From contig NZ_CP067100.1 of NCBI RefSeq assembly GCF_016616235.1, positions 5,825,001-5,889,000 of the forward strand: a stretch of 64,000 nt of DNA, written 5' to 3'. A program made the position numbers and the translations under genes. Positions 16,161 to 25,015 of the stretch are shown piece by piece; position 1 is the first letter of the stretch, and the number at the start of each line of letters is the position of its first letter. This DNA comes from Bradyrhizobium diazoefficiens. Its GTDB lineage: Bacteria > Pseudomonadota > Alphaproteobacteria > Rhizobiales > Xanthobacteraceae. Under the pieces are notes generated by a model. The model made no database searches and was not told the DNA's origin. It worked only from the letters and a program-made list of their open reading frames with translations.

Positions 16161-16564
16161 CGGTCTTCCGTCCGCAGACCGAAACTCTCCCGCGCCGTGT
16201 AGGTCACGGCTTCGATCTTGTTGCCGTCGGGATCGCGCACGAAGGCGCCGTAGTAATTGGCGTTGTACTGTTCGCGGATTCCTGCCGGCCCCTCATCACG
16301 CCCGCCGTTGGCAATGGCCACGCTGTGGAAGCGCCTCACGGTCTCCCGGTCCGGCGCCTGGAAGGCGATATGCACGCCGTTTCCGGCGCTCGCGGGCTCA
16401 CCGTCCACCGGCGTTTCCAGGCTGAAGACGATGTCAGATGCGCCGTAATGGACGGAGCGATCGGAGGACTTGAGAACCCGAAAGCCGATCAACGCCATCA
16501 ATGGATCGTAAAACGCGCGCGCCTTATGCACGTCGTTCGTTCCGACCGATACGTGATGGATCAT
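16157..16564 (-). CDS. VOC-family (glyoxalase/dioxygenase-like) protein
   Basis: 135 residues with the two beta-alpha-beta-beta-beta modules of the vicinal oxygen chelate fold. MIHHVSVGTNDVHKARAFYDP carries the first metal His, GNGVHIAFQAPDRETV the second region, and GAFVRDPDGNKIEAVTY the closing Glu metal ligand. It is probably a metal-dependent detoxification or isomerase-type enzyme, but the reaction cannot be assigned. It is translationally coupled to the cysteine hydrolase downstream. Confidence 0.88.
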   Translation of the reverse strand: MIHHVSVGTNDVHKARAFYDPLMALIGFRVLKSSDRSVHYGASDIVFSLETPVDGEPASAGNGVHIAFQAPDRETVRRFHSVAIANGGRDEGPAGIREQYNANYYGAFVRDPDGNKIEAVTYTARESFGLRTEDR

Positions 16565-16642
16565 GGGCTCAATGCTCCGGGCCGGGCGGGGCGCGAGACG
16601 CCGCGGGGATCGGCATCTCGCGCTGGCTTGAGTACGGACGCC

Positions 16643-16945
16643 TCAGCAATCCTTGTCGCTGGTCCCCGCTGCCGTCTTCGACTGCTCGGCTGCGGTCGGC
16701 TGTCCCTGCATCTGACGCTGAGCGTCCTGCGAGGAGGTCGCCGTGCCCTCGGTTGCCTTGTTCATGGTTGCGGTCGGCGGGTGCTCCTTGGCATCTGACG
16801 ACGCAACGCCGGTCGTATCGGTCGCTTTGCCGGTCGTGACCGGTCCTGAGCCGGCATCGCGGTTGGCCGTGTTGCAGGGACCGGCCAAGGCGATGGTGGA
16901 GCTGACCGCCAGCATGGCGCCGATCAGCATTGATCTCGTAAGCAT
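16643..16945 (-). CDS. Small exported Thr/Ala-rich protein
   Basis: 100 residues from the ATG at 16945, which has AAGGAG upstream. A clear signal peptide (MLTRSMLIGAMLAVSSTIAL, cut after ALA) precedes a polar Thr, Ser, Ala, Asp and Gln-rich chain ending in Cys. The mature part has one early Cys (GPCNT) and the final one, so a disulfide is possible. Low-complexity exported proteins of this kind are common in Bradyrhizobium and have no known role. Confidence 0.7.
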   Translation of the reverse strand: MLTRSMLIGAMLAVSSTIALAGPCNTANRDAGSGPVTTGKATDTTGVASSDAKEHPPTATMNKATEGTATSSQDAQRQMQGQPTAAEQSKTAAGTSDKDC

Positions 16946-17169
16946 GACAATCTCCTTGCTGCAGTGCCGGCTCATCCCAGGCGGAGCCGGCTTCCGCCAT
17001 TTGCGCTCCCTCATCGCGACCATTCCGCGGGAGTGACGTTTGTCGCCTCTCGCGAAGGTTTTTCGTCTAATTGCGCAGGGCGGCGGACGTTCCCAAAGCT
17101 GGCGAAACTTGCAAGCCTGGCCGGGCGCGCTGATGCAGATCAATGCAAGGCAGCAGTGCTGCCCCGCAC

Positions 17170-17337
17170 CTATTCCGTGAACCGATCGGAGGATTCTTCG
17201 GCGTTGTCGGCCGGATCGGCCGAAAGCTCCCGCTCCGCTTCATGCCAGAACTTCTCCTGCTGTCCTTCCGGCTTGCCTGCCAATTCCCAGAGCTGATGTG
17301 CACGGGTCCGGATGCTATCCTCGGTCGGCTTTGCCAT
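17170..17337 (-). CDS. DUF2934 small protein
   Basis: 55 residues (MAKPTEDSIRTRAHQLWELA, then KPEGQQEKFWHEAEREL), matching the short DUF2934 family whose signature is IR-x-RA-x-x-LWE-x-x-G-x-P-x-G-x-x-x-x-x-W-x-x-A-E. Its role is unknown and it is often stress-associated. I used the ATG at 17337, although a TTG at 17352 is also in frame. An EcfG-type promoter lies 76 bases upstream. Confidence 0.85.
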   Translation of the reverse strand: MAKPTEDSIRTRAHQLWELAGKPEGQQEKFWHEAERELSADPADNAEESSDRFTE

Positions 17338-17412
17338 GAGTTCTCTCGCCAAGATTTGCCGTCCAGCTCAGTTCGCCTTGGTGCGTGGATCCTGTCCGGT
17401 TCGACAATAGGG

Positions 17413-17437
17413 AACGGCGGACGATCCCGCGCGTTCC
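17413..17437 (-). promoter_or_regulatory. EcfG general-stress promoter
   Basis: On the minus strand GGAAC (17437-17433), 16 bases, CGTT (17416-17413): an exact match to the alphaproteobacterial EcfG consensus. It faces the DUF2934 gene at 17337. The site is almost symmetrical, so the plus strand also reads as a match, but no plus-strand gene follows. Confidence 0.7.
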
Positions 17438-17483
17438 AACACCGTGGCCTTGCGCAAGGACGTCAACGCCAAGCGTGCATCCG

Positions 17484-18671
17484 TTAGATGATGCCGCCCT
17501 GCCGAAGCGCCGCAATCGCAGCCGCGTCGTAGCCGAGTTCCGCCAGCACGCTCTCGGTATGCTCGCCGAGCGTCGGCGGGCGGCTGGCGATTTCGCCCGG
17601 CGTTTCCGACAGGCGGACGGCGGCGCGGGCGACCGGCGCACTCTTCGGCAAGCCCGGATAATTCACCTCTTGCAGGAAACCGGCGGCGCGGATGTGCGGA
17701 TGATCCAGCGCCTGTTGCGGGCTCAGCACCGGCCCGGTCGGAATCATCGCCTCGCCCAATGCGTCGACGGCCTCTTGCGTGGTGCGCATCGCGCACCAGC
17801 GCGCCATCCGTTCGCTGATGACGGGACCGTTGTTGCCGCGGCTGATGTCGTCGGCAAAGCGCGGATCGTTCAGCCAAAGCTCCTCCTCGCCCATCAGCCT
17901 CGCCCAGCGCTTGAACAGCGGCTGGCCGGTGACCTGGCACAGCACCCAGCCGTCCTTGGTGCGGTAGATGTCGGCGGGAGCGGCGGTCTGACCGAGATTG
18001 CCCGTCGGCACGCGGTTGACGTTGATGACGGCCTGCTCGATCAGCGTGGCATTGGCGAAGGACAACGCAGTTGCGAGCAGCGCGCCCTCGACGACCTGCC
18101 CGCGTCCGGATTTGCCGCGCTCGATCAGCGCGGCCAGCGTGCCGAACGCACAATGCAATGCGGTGCCGAAATCGACCCAGTTCACTGCGGCCCGGTACGG
18201 CGGATCGCCCGCGCCGGTCATGTACACCGCGCCCGACATGACCTGTCCGACGCCGTCGAAGCCGACCCGGTCGGACCACGGCCCCGGCCCGCCGAATGCG
18301 GTCGCCGTGGTCAGGATGATGTCGGGCTTGATCACCTTGAGCTGCTCGTAATCGAGCTTCATCGCGCGCAGGGTCTGCGGCGGCAGATTGGCGACAACGA
18401 CGTCCGCGGTGGCGATCAGGCGGCGCATCACCTCCTGTCCCTCAGGCTTCATCGGGTCGAGCGTGATGCACTTCTTGTTGCGGTTGACCTGAAGAAACAG
18501 CGCGCCTTCGCCGTTCTCGCCGACCGGCGCCACGAAGCGGTCCTCGCTGCCGTCGCGCTTCTCCACGCGGATGACCTCGGCGCCGAATTCTGCCAGCAAT
18601 GTCGCGCAATAGGGGCCTGCGATATAGCGCCCGAAATCGAGCACGCGCACGCCCTCCAGAACTCCCCTCAT
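17484..18671 (-). CDS. Type III CoA transferase (CaiB/BaiF family)
   Basis: A 395-residue CoA transferase of family III, which moves CoA between carboxylic acids through an aspartyl-CoA intermediate. It opens GVRVLDFGRYIAGPYCATLLAEFGAEVIRVE, the family signature, and carries the nucleophile region VGFDGVGQVMSGAVYMTG with D139 as the likely catalytic Asp. The interlocked-dimer C-terminal part includes AADIYRTKDGWV-like sequence and the typical HPHIRAAGFLQEV. The length is normal. No acyl-CoA dehydrogenase or hydratase neighbour is present to suggest a substrate. Confidence 0.93.
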   Translation of the reverse strand: MRGVLEGVRVLDFGRYIAGPYCATLLAEFGAEVIRVEKRDGSEDRFVAPVGENGEGALFLQVNRNKKCITLDPMKPEGQEVMRRLIATADVVVANLPPQTLRAMKLDYEQLKVIKPDIILTTATAFGGPGPWSDRVGFDGVGQVMSGAVYMTGAGDPPYRAAVNWVDFGTALHCAFGTLAALIERGKSGRGQVVEGALLATALSFANATLIEQAVINVNRVPTGNLGQTAAPADIYRTKDGWVLCQVTGQPLFKRWARLMGEEELWLNDPRFADDISRGNNGPVISERMARWCAMRTTQEAVDALGEAMIPTGPVLSPQQALDHPHIRAAGFLQEVNYPGLPKSAPVARAAVRLSETPGEIASRPPTLGEHTESVLAELGYDAAAIAALRQGGII

Positions 18672-18977
18672 CGATCTTTTCCCTTATCCGGTGTTCTCGC
18701 CAGATTACAGGGACCGGCTGCCACGGCAAGGCCGCGGCGGGCATGCTGCCCTGCGCCCAAGATGTGATCGGCGCCCCGCTTCGGCTGGCGGGGCTGGATC
18801 AGCACGAGGGATAGAAGCGGCGCCAGCTGGCGCATTCAACGACTTCGAGGTGCATTTGGAAAAAGCACGAGGCTCGCGAAACCGTCCTCTTTGGACGATC
18901 GAAAAAGCTGCTATCTTCTCGAAAGACAAGTGCAGCACAGCTCGTGGCCGCCATGACCACGGCCCGGAGACATCGTG

Positions 18978-19337
18978 ATGAAGAAGTGCGTTTATTGGGC
19001 CGCGGCGGCGGTCTGTCTCGCCGCCTCCAGCTCCGCAGCCGAGGCTCGCTCGGCTTATGACGGCACCTGGGATCTCGTCTTCGTGACGCAGCGAGGTGCA
19101 TGCGATCCGACGTACAATTTCTCCGTCAACATCACCGACGGCATCGTGACACATCCGAACCTGGTGAGGTTCAGGGGCTACGTCGCAAGATCCGGGGCTG
19201 TCCGCGCCTCGGTGAGCGTTCAGGACAAGTTCGCCTCGGGCAGCGGCCGGCTTTCGGGTAACGCTGGCCGCGGACGGTGGAGCGGCTATTCCGGCACCGC
19301 GCGGTGCGCCGGATACTGGACCGCACGGCGCAACTGA
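18978..19337 (+). CDS. Small exported hypothetical protein
   Basis: 119 residues with a signal peptide (MKKCVYWAAAAVCLAASSSA) and a small beta-rich mature domain: YDGTWDLVFVTQRGACDPTYNF, then RGYVARSG, GSGRLSGNAGRGRWSGYSG and a final CAGYWTARRN. The two Cys of the mature part probably pair. The GTG at 18975 also lies in frame directly before the ATG. Proteins with this pattern (YDGTW...G.C...Y) are widespread in Bradyrhizobium and uncharacterised. Confidence 0.8.
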   Translation: MKKCVYWAAAAVCLAASSSAAEARSAYDGTWDLVFVTQRGACDPTYNFSVNITDGIVTHPNLVRFRGYVARSGAVRASVSVQDKFASGSGRLSGNAGRGRWSGYSGTARCAGYWTARRN

Positions 19338-19488
19338 TCATCGGGCCTGCCGAAAGCGGCCATCCCGGCCGATAAGCACGACCAGATGATGGCGGCAGAC
19401 CTCGAACCAGGCATGACGGTCGGGATCGCGCGGTGATGTCGAAGCACTGATCATTCCTGGTCTCTGCCGAACCGCGAGGGTGGCGGGG

Positions 19489-20665
19489 TCATTCGGCGGC
19501 GAGCGGCGTCAAATCGTGCGCTTCATGCAGGACGACGCCCGCCAGCGGATCGAACTGGTCCTCCCACGGCCTGCGCGCCAGCACCGCCCTGGTGTGCGCG
19601 TAGCCTGCGTCCCAGCGCAGCCGGATTCCGGCCTCGCTGAAATCGATGTCCTTGGTGTGATCATCGTGGTCGAGCTGCGGCGCCAGCAGTTGGATCACGT
19701 GCATACGGGTCTGGCAGCCGTAGCCGAGCAATTCCATGATTTCCGGGTTGCTGCTTTCACTTTTGGGAAGCCGCGATGCGAGTTCGTTGATGACGTGACG
19801 CAACCGATGCGTCTGCTGGTGGCGCGCAATCTGGCTCGCAATGCGGCTCGAATACTGGACGTCCTTGTGGCGGTTGAGGACATCGGCCATCGTCGTCGGC
19901 TCCGGCCCCACCGGATTCCACAGATGGACCGAGAAGATCACCGAATCCTTTCTCGGATTGTCATCGAACACCGCCTCGGTGGGGGTATTGGAGAGGATGC
20001 CGCCGTCCCAGTAGAGCTCGCCGTCGATACGCACCGGCGGAAAGGCGGGCGGAAGGGCTCCCGACGCCATGATGTGCCTGACATCGAGCTTTTCATCGCG
20101 GGTGTCGAAATAGCGCATCCGGCTGCTCCGTACATGCGCGGCGCCGACAGTCAGGCGCGGCTTGCCCTCGTTGATCAGCTCGAAGTCCACCAGCTCGGCG
20201 AGCGTGTGTTCGAGCGGTGCCGTCGAGTAGTAGCCGGCGTGGTCGGCACCCAGCGGGAAGGCATCGCCGGCATGGGCAAGCGGGTTCGGCGTGAAGAAGC
20301 CGGGTATGCCCTGGGTCAGCGTGCTCCAGTGCGACCACCGTCCGCCGAGGCCAGCGAAAGCGCTCGCAAAGCTCCAGCGGGGGGGCGCGCTGCACGCGGC
20401 TCCAGAACGCGAGCAGCTGCTCCAGCCGGCGCGGCGGCTCGTTTCCCGCGATCAGACTTGCGTTGATGGCGCCGATCGAGGTGCCGATGATCCAGTCCGG
20501 CTCGATTCCGGCTTCCTGGAGCGCCTGATAGACTCCCGCCTGATAGGATCCAAGAGCGCCGCCGCCCTGCAGCACCAGCACCACCTGGCCCGGGAGCTCG
20601 CCGCAGTCCAACCGGCGAGGCCGCGAAGCATCCGCGGCCTGAAGACGTTCGATCGGTCGGTCCAT
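19489..20665 (-). pseudogene. Patatin-like phospholipase, frameshifted at a 7-G run
   Basis: Read from the ATG at 20665 (CAGGAGACACGC upstream), the protein has the patatin oxyanion loop VVLVLQGGGALGSYQAG and the nucleophile motif GTSIGAIN. It then loses frame near 20380, where the plus strand has seven consecutive G (20379-20385). With six, the frame continues through GIPGFFTPNPLAH, ELVDFELINEGKPRL, the catalytic Asp in LYWDGGILSNTP, and a C-terminal domain to the stop at 19489. The gene length of 1177 bases is one more than a multiple of three, in agreement. A repaired gene would encode about 391 residues, a soluble lipid acyl hydrolase. This could be sequencing error, a true mutation or a slippage switch. 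Confidence 0.85.
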
Positions 20666-20793
20666 GCGTGTCTCCTGCTCTCGGAAAACTGTTCGCCGAT
20701 TCAAGGCTTGGACGGCGTTCTGTCAATCGGTCCGCCGGCGCAGTGCAGTGGCCAATTTCCGTCCGGCATGGCAGACAGGGCGCAGCGATATCG

Positions 20794-20813
20794 CTCATTC
20801 CTGCGGAGAATAA
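20794..20813. promoter_or_regulatory. Candidate LysR operator in front of the lysR gene
   Basis: TCATTCCTGCGGAGAATAAG differs at only four of twenty positions from the palindrome at 21817-21836 and has ATTC...GAAT arms, the T-N11-A form of LysR boxes. It overlaps the ribosome site of the lysR gene, which would give autoregulation. Confidence 0.6.
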
Positions 20814-20814
20814 G

Positions 20815-21693
20815 ATGGACCGTCTGGCTTCGATGGAGACATTCGTGCGGGTCGTGGAGACTGGCTCGTTCTCCGGAGCGGCGCGGCAGCTGCGCGTCGG
20901 CCAACCGGCGGTCTCGAAATCCGTCGCACAGCTGGAGAACTATCTCGGGGTCAAGCTGCTGACGCGCTCGACGCGAGGGCTGACACCCACCGAAGCCGGA
21001 CTTGGCTATCTCGAACGCGCCAGACGCGCGCTCGCGGAAGCGACCGAGGCCGAGCTCGCCGCGCGCGGCGCGGGCGCAGGTCTCAAGGGACGATTGCGCG
21101 TCTGTGCAGCCGTGACTTTCGCCCGTATCCATCTCATTCCATTGCTGCCGCAGTTCATGGCGCAGCATCCGGAGCTGGATCTCGAGGTGGTGCTGGACGA
21201 TCGTCAAATCGATCTCGTCCAGGAGGGCATCGATGTGGCGCTGCGGATGGGGAAGATGGTGGATTCGACACTGACCGCTCGCCGCGTCGGCAGGTGCAAG
21301 CGGCACGTGCTCGGGACACCCGCCTATTTCGATCGGGCCGGCACGCCGTCGGCGCCGAGTGAGCTCAGCACGCATCAGGCCGTCGTCTATCTGCGCGAAG
21401 GCAGCGTGTGGTCGTTCACGCGCGAGAGCACGGAATTGGCCGTCACCGTTCAAGGTCGGCTTCGGGTGAGTGCTGCCGAAGGCGTGAGAGCAGCCGTGCT
21501 CGCGCATGCGGGACTGGCCATCGCGTCGGAGTGGATGTTCAGCCCCGAGTTGCGGTCGGGCACGGTCCGTACGGTCCTGCCGGAATGGAGCCTGCCGCCA
21601 CTCGACCTCTGGGCGGTGCTTCCGGGCGGCCGCGCGGCGACAGCCAAGGCGCGTGCGTTCGTGGATTTCTTCGAGCGTAGGTTCAACGCGTAA
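20815..21693 (+). CDS. LysR-type transcriptional regulator
   Basis: 292 residues. The N-terminal winged helix-turn-helix is MDRLASMETFVRVVETGSFS, then AARQLRVGQPAVSKSVAQLE and LLTRSTRGLTPTEAG. The C-terminal effector domain follows from about residue 90 (GRLRVCAAVTFARIHLIPLL). It belongs to the common LTTR branch with an MD-x-L-x-x-M-x-x-F-V-x-V-V-E start. A 20-base operator sits at its own start and a near copy stands before the next gene, a peroxiredoxin, so that gene is the likely target. The start at 20815 (GGAGAATAAG) is preferred over the open upstream frame. Confidence 0.93.
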   Translation: MDRLASMETFVRVVETGSFSGAARQLRVGQPAVSKSVAQLENYLGVKLLTRSTRGLTPTEAGLGYLERARRALAEATEAELAARGAGAGLKGRLRVCAAVTFARIHLIPLLPQFMAQHPELDLEVVLDDRQIDLVQEGIDVALRMGKMVDSTLTARRVGRCKRHVLGTPAYFDRAGTPSAPSELSTHQAVVYLREGSVWSFTRESTELAVTVQGRLRVSAAEGVRAAVLAHAGLAIASEWMFSPELRSGTVRTVLPEWSLPPLDLWAVLPGGRAATAKARAFVDFFERRFNA

Positions 21694-21816
21694 GGCCCTG
21701 CTAAGGCCCCTGTGCTCGCAGCCGCGGGCCCATGAGACGAACGGGCATCTATTCGATCCCGGCCGGCATTCAACGTCACGACTGACCGCGTACGGTGAAC
21801 ACCGGCCGCGCGACCA

Positions 21817-21836
21817 TTATTCCTGGGCGGAATAAG
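21817..21836. promoter_or_regulatory. LysR operator before the peroxiredoxin gene
   Basis: TTATTCC-TGGGC-GGAATAA (21817-21835, followed by G) is a perfect inverted repeat with 7-base arms and a 5-base centre, fitting the LTTR T-N11-A box. It stands 116 bases before the peroxiredoxin start and shares 16 of 20 bases with the site at 20794. Confidence 0.7.
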
Positions 21837-21951
21837 CGCTAGTCCGGCGTCCCGGCTACCCCGCTGCGGCGGCCTGCTTTAGGTTTCTCCACGTGAGTTC
21901 AACGAAACGGGCGGCGCCGCGCCGTCCACGCAGACACCGAAGGAGACCATC

Positions 21952-22626
21952 ATGTCGCTTCAAGCCAAGCTCGACGCTTTCAAAGCCGATTTCGAAGCCG
22001 GAAAGCCGCCCTACAACGTTCCTCACGCCGTCATCGAGACGATGCACCGCGCCACCGCCGAGCTGATCGAATCGGGCGCGGCCAAGCGCGCCAAGAAGGC
22101 CGGCGATCTCGCGCCGTCCTTCCTGCTGAAGGACCCCGACGGCAACATCGTGAGCTCGACCGAGCTGCTGAAGCGCGGCCCGCTGGTGCTCAGCTTCTAC
22201 CGGGGCGTCTGGTGTCCGTACTGCAACATGGAGCTGCAGGCGCTTGAGGCCGCCAAGCCGGAGTTCGACAAATACGGCGCTTCGCTGATCGCGATCTCGC
22301 CGCAGACCGCTCCGAACAGCCGCAAGTCGGTTCGCCAGAACAAGCTCTCGTTCCCGATTCTGTCGGACGCCAAGGGTGCGGTCGGCGCCGCGTTCGGCCT
22401 TCGCTTCAACTTGCCCGACTATCTGGTCGAGCTCTACAAGCAGCTCAAGAACGATCTGCCGACGTTCAACGACGACCCGAGCTGGACGCTGCCGATGCCG
22501 GCCCGCTACGTCATCGGACAGGATGGCGTGATCCTCTATTCCGAAGTGAACCCCGACTACACCCGCCGGCCGGAGCCGAAGGACATGATCCCGGTGCTGC
22601 AGCGGGCGGCGGCCGTCAAGGTGTGA
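21952..22626 (+). CDS. Peroxiredoxin-like protein (AhpC/TSA family)
   Basis: A 224-residue thioredoxin-fold peroxiredoxin-like protein. A helical N-terminus of about 55 residues precedes the fold (AGDLAPSFLLKDPDGNIVSS). The active site FYRGVWCPYCNMEL has a C-x-x-C pair in place of the classic P-x-x-x-T-x-x-C, as in the peroxiredoxin-like subgroup that reduces peroxides or disulfides. PARYVIGQDGVILYSEVNPDYTRRPEP is the usual end. The start has AAGGAGACC upstream. A LysR palindrome lies in its promoter, so it is probably induced by the neighbouring regulator. Confidence 0.9.
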   Translation: MSLQAKLDAFKADFEAGKPPYNVPHAVIETMHRATAELIESGAAKRAKKAGDLAPSFLLKDPDGNIVSSTELLKRGPLVLSFYRGVWCPYCNMELQALEAAKPEFDKYGASLIAISPQTAPNSRKSVRQNKLSFPILSDAKGAVGAAFGLRFNLPDYLVELYKQLKNDLPTFNDDPSWTLPMPARYVIGQDGVILYSEVNPDYTRRPEPKDMIPVLQRAAAVKV

Positions 22627-22689
22627 CGGCGCACGAGCCGGCCGGTGGGGCGCAATGACCACCGGCCGCTGTCACCTTCGGCGACCGCT

Positions 22690-23691
22690 TCATCTCGAAT
22701 CCGGCCCTGCCGGAAATGATCCGGCATCTTCAGGTCGCGCCGGCCTTGCGAAAATATCCCGCCCCAACTGCTCCTGCATCTTGCGCCACTGCGCCGGCGT
22801 GACGCCCATGTGGCCCTTGAAGGCGCGTTGGAAAGCGGCTTCGGATTGATATCCCACCGCCTCCGCCACGGCGCCCGTCGACCGCGACGACTTCCTCAAC
22901 TCGTTCGCCGCAAGCGTCATCCGGATGTCGGTCAGGAGATCGGAGGCCGATCGCCCGAGCTTCTCCTGGAACTGCCGGGCGAGTGTGGCACGCGACATGT
23001 TGCACAGGCGCGCGAGATCGGGCAGCGACCAGGCGCGCGCCGGCTCGCTGAAGAGAGCGGCCACCGCCGGCGCGAGGCGCGGATGGCCAGCCAATGCGAG
23101 CAGACCGCGCGGTGCGTCTTCGGTCTCGCTGGCGAGCCGCAGCACCAGCGCGAACATCGCGGCCGACAACGCATTGAGCATCGCGCGGCCGCCGAGATGA
23201 TCGCCGGCCGACTCGCCGCGCATCAGCGCGACGAGGCCCGCGAGTTGCGCGGCATTCTCGCCTTCATTGCGAGCGCCGGCATGCACGACAAGGCGCGGCG
23301 GCAGATAGGCGCGCAGCAGGCGGTCGTGCGGAGGCGCGATCGCGAAATGCCCGCAGAGCAGATCGAGCCGCTCTCCCTTGCCGGCGTTCTCGCTGATGAC
23401 GAGATTGAGCTCCTTGCGATTTCGCGCCGGCTTCGGCCGCGCGCCGCCGCCGTCATGCATGACGTGGCGCGGATTGCCCGGCAGCAACAGGATGTCCCCG
23501 GTGTCCAGCCGCAGCGGCTTGCCGCCGGCCGGATCCTCCAACACGGCCGAGCCGCCGACGACCGCGTGATAGGGGATCTCGTTCGCTTCGCCCGGCCCCT
23601 GCTCGATCCGCCACGGCGCGCCGTAGGTGCAGCGCAGGTCGAGCCGGCCGCGCACCGGCATCATCTCGAACAGCCGGCTCAGCCAGTCCAT
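22690..23691 (-). CDS. AraC-family regulator with cupin sensor domain
   Basis: 333 residues. The N-terminal half is a cupin-type ligand domain of the AraC cupin_6 group (DWLSRLFEMMPVRGRLDLRC, the conserved ADxxLxLLR-like start; then LDTGDILLLPGNPRHVMHDG). The C-terminal half has two helix-turn-helix motifs, WSLPDLARLCNMSRATLARQ and GAVAEAVGYQSEAAFQRAFK, ending VTPAQWRKMQ. I used the ATG at 23691 with GGAGG upstream. It is divergent from an AhpD-like gene 127 bases away and probably controls it; this promoter arrangement recurs in many proteobacteria. Confidence 0.92.
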   Translation of the reverse strand: MDWLSRLFEMMPVRGRLDLRCTYGAPWRIEQGPGEANEIPYHAVVGGSAVLEDPAGGKPLRLDTGDILLLPGNPRHVMHDGGGARPKPARNRKELNLVISENAGKGERLDLLCGHFAIAPPHDRLLRAYLPPRLVVHAGARNEGENAAQLAGLVALMRGESAGDHLGGRAMLNALSAAMFALVLRLASETEDAPRGLLALAGHPRLAPAVAALFSEPARAWSLPDLARLCNMSRATLARQFQEKLGRSASDLLTDIRMTLAANELRKSSRSTGAVAEAVGYQSEAAFQRAFKGHMGVTPAQWRKMQEQLGRDIFARPARPEDAGSFPAGPDSR

Positions 23692-23818
23692 GACATCCTC
23701 CACGACGCCAGATGAGACGACTGAGCATATATCTGAGTTATGACGACATTCAAAGTCTCAGATCCGGTCTCTATTGTCACTCCGCAATCGTTCACCAACC
23801 CCAACAAGGAGTGCCACC

Positions 23819-24355
23819 ATGTCTCGTCTTCCAGTCCCCGATCTCGAATCCGATGCCGGTCCGTCCGGTCAGGTCTATGCCCAGATCAAGAAGGCGATCG
23901 GCAGCGTGCCGAACACGTTCGCGGCGATTGCCGCCCACGGTCCGGCTGCGCTCAAGTCGGTCCTCGCCGCCGATGCCGTGCTCGCGTCCGGGTCGCTCAG
24001 CAAGCGCGATCAGGAGACTATCAAGCTGGTCATCAGCGGTGTCGCCGGCTGCGACTACTGCGTCGCCGCGCATAGCGTGCTCGGCAAGCTCGCAGGCCTC
24101 AAGCCCGACGAGCTGAAGAACATCCGCGATCGTCGGGCGACCGGCGATGAGAAGCGCGATGCGCTGATCCGCTTCGTCCGCAAGCTCGCGCAGTCCAGCG
24201 GCACCATCAGCGACGAGGAGTTCGCCGCGATCAAGGCCGCCGGCTACAGCGACGCCCAGCTCGTCGAGATCAGCCTGGCCTTCGCGACCACCGTCTTCAC
24301 CAACGTCTTCAACCGCATCAACGACACCGACATCGACTTCCCCGCCGTCGCGTGA
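23819..24355 (+). CDS. AhpD-like carboxymuconolactone decarboxylase family protein
   Basis: A 178-residue all-helical protein of the CMD/AhpD family. The peroxidase-type active site G-C-D-Y-C-V-A-A-H is present (CxxC followed by His), so alkylhydroperoxidase-like thiol chemistry is likely. SVPNTFAAIAAHGPAALKS and the C-terminal ALIRFVRKLAQSSG...FAAIKAAGYSDAQLVEIS are typical of the peroxidase-related subgroup. The ATG at 23819 has AAGGAG upstream. It is followed by a DUF417 membrane gene 47 bases on, and the pair is probably one transcript under the AraC regulator. Confidence 0.92.
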   Translation: MSRLPVPDLESDAGPSGQVYAQIKKAIGSVPNTFAAIAAHGPAALKSVLAADAVLASGSLSKRDQETIKLVISGVAGCDYCVAAHSVLGKLAGLKPDELKNIRDRRATGDEKRDALIRFVRKLAQSSGTISDEEFAAIKAAGYSDAQLVEISLAFATTVFTNVFNRINDTDIDFPAVA

Positions 24356-24402
24356 GGCGACGCTGCGATCACTCAGATCTCCAGCATGAAAGGATCACGA
24401 CC

Positions 24403-24909
24403 ATGACTACGCTGTCCGACACCGCTCACAATCCGCTCGTCCGCGCGCTGGAAAGGTCCGGCCTGCTGGCCGAGGACCTCGACTACCACCTCGTCCGCGC
24501 CGCGATGGTGATCATGTTCGCCTTCTTCGGCTACCAGAAGTGGTTTCCGTATGAATTCGAACGACTGGTCCCGTTCATCAGCAACGGGCCGTTGATCTGG
24601 TGGCTCTATCCGGTGTTCGGCCATGCCGGCGCCAGCTACTTTCTGGGCGCCTCGGAATGGACGTTCGGGTTCCTGCTGCTGGCAGGTTTCTGGGACAAGC
24701 GGCTCGGCGTTCTCGGCGCCCTCGGCTCGACCGGCACCTTTATCGCGACGGTCACCATCATTCCCTTCATGCCGGAGGGCTGGGACGTCGCTGCGGGCGG
24801 CTTCCCCGCGATGACGGGCAACGTGCCGTTCCTGATGAAGGACGTCGTCCTGCTCGCCGTCTCGCTCTACCTGCTGCGGCAGGACGTGGTTCGCCTGACG
24901 CGGCAATGA
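24403..24909 (+). CDS. DUF417 (YkgB-like) membrane protein
   Basis: 168 residues with four predicted membrane helices. The family features are visible: LVRAAMVIMFAFFGYQKWFPYE early on, SNGPLIWWLYP, GASEWTFGFLLLAGFWDKRLG, then GSTGTFIATVTIIPFMPEGW. E. coli YkgB/RclC of this family is linked to reactive chlorine resistance, which matches the redox context of the AhpD-like neighbour. The ATG at 24403 has AAAGGA upstream. The shared AraC regulator suggests an electrophile or oxidant-inducible unit. Confidence 0.9.
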   Translation: MTTLSDTAHNPLVRALERSGLLAEDLDYHLVRAAMVIMFAFFGYQKWFPYEFERLVPFISNGPLIWWLYPVFGHAGASYFLGASEWTFGFLLLAGFWDKRLGVLGALGSTGTFIATVTIIPFMPEGWDVAAGGFPAMTGNVPFLMKDVVLLAVSLYLLRQDVVRLTRQ

Positions 24910-25015
24910 GGGGTGGCACCCTGCCGATGGCGAAGCGTCGCCGGCGAGCGTCCCACCTCGCCGGCGATCTGCGCATCCCATGATCATTCCAGCAATTTCA
25001 GGTGGAGATATCAAC

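Noticed and set aside
17411..17434. Plus-strand EcfG-like promoter (GGAAC, 16, CGTT)
   Set aside because: The site is nearly symmetrical; only the minus-strand reading has a gene (DUF2934) at a sensible distance.
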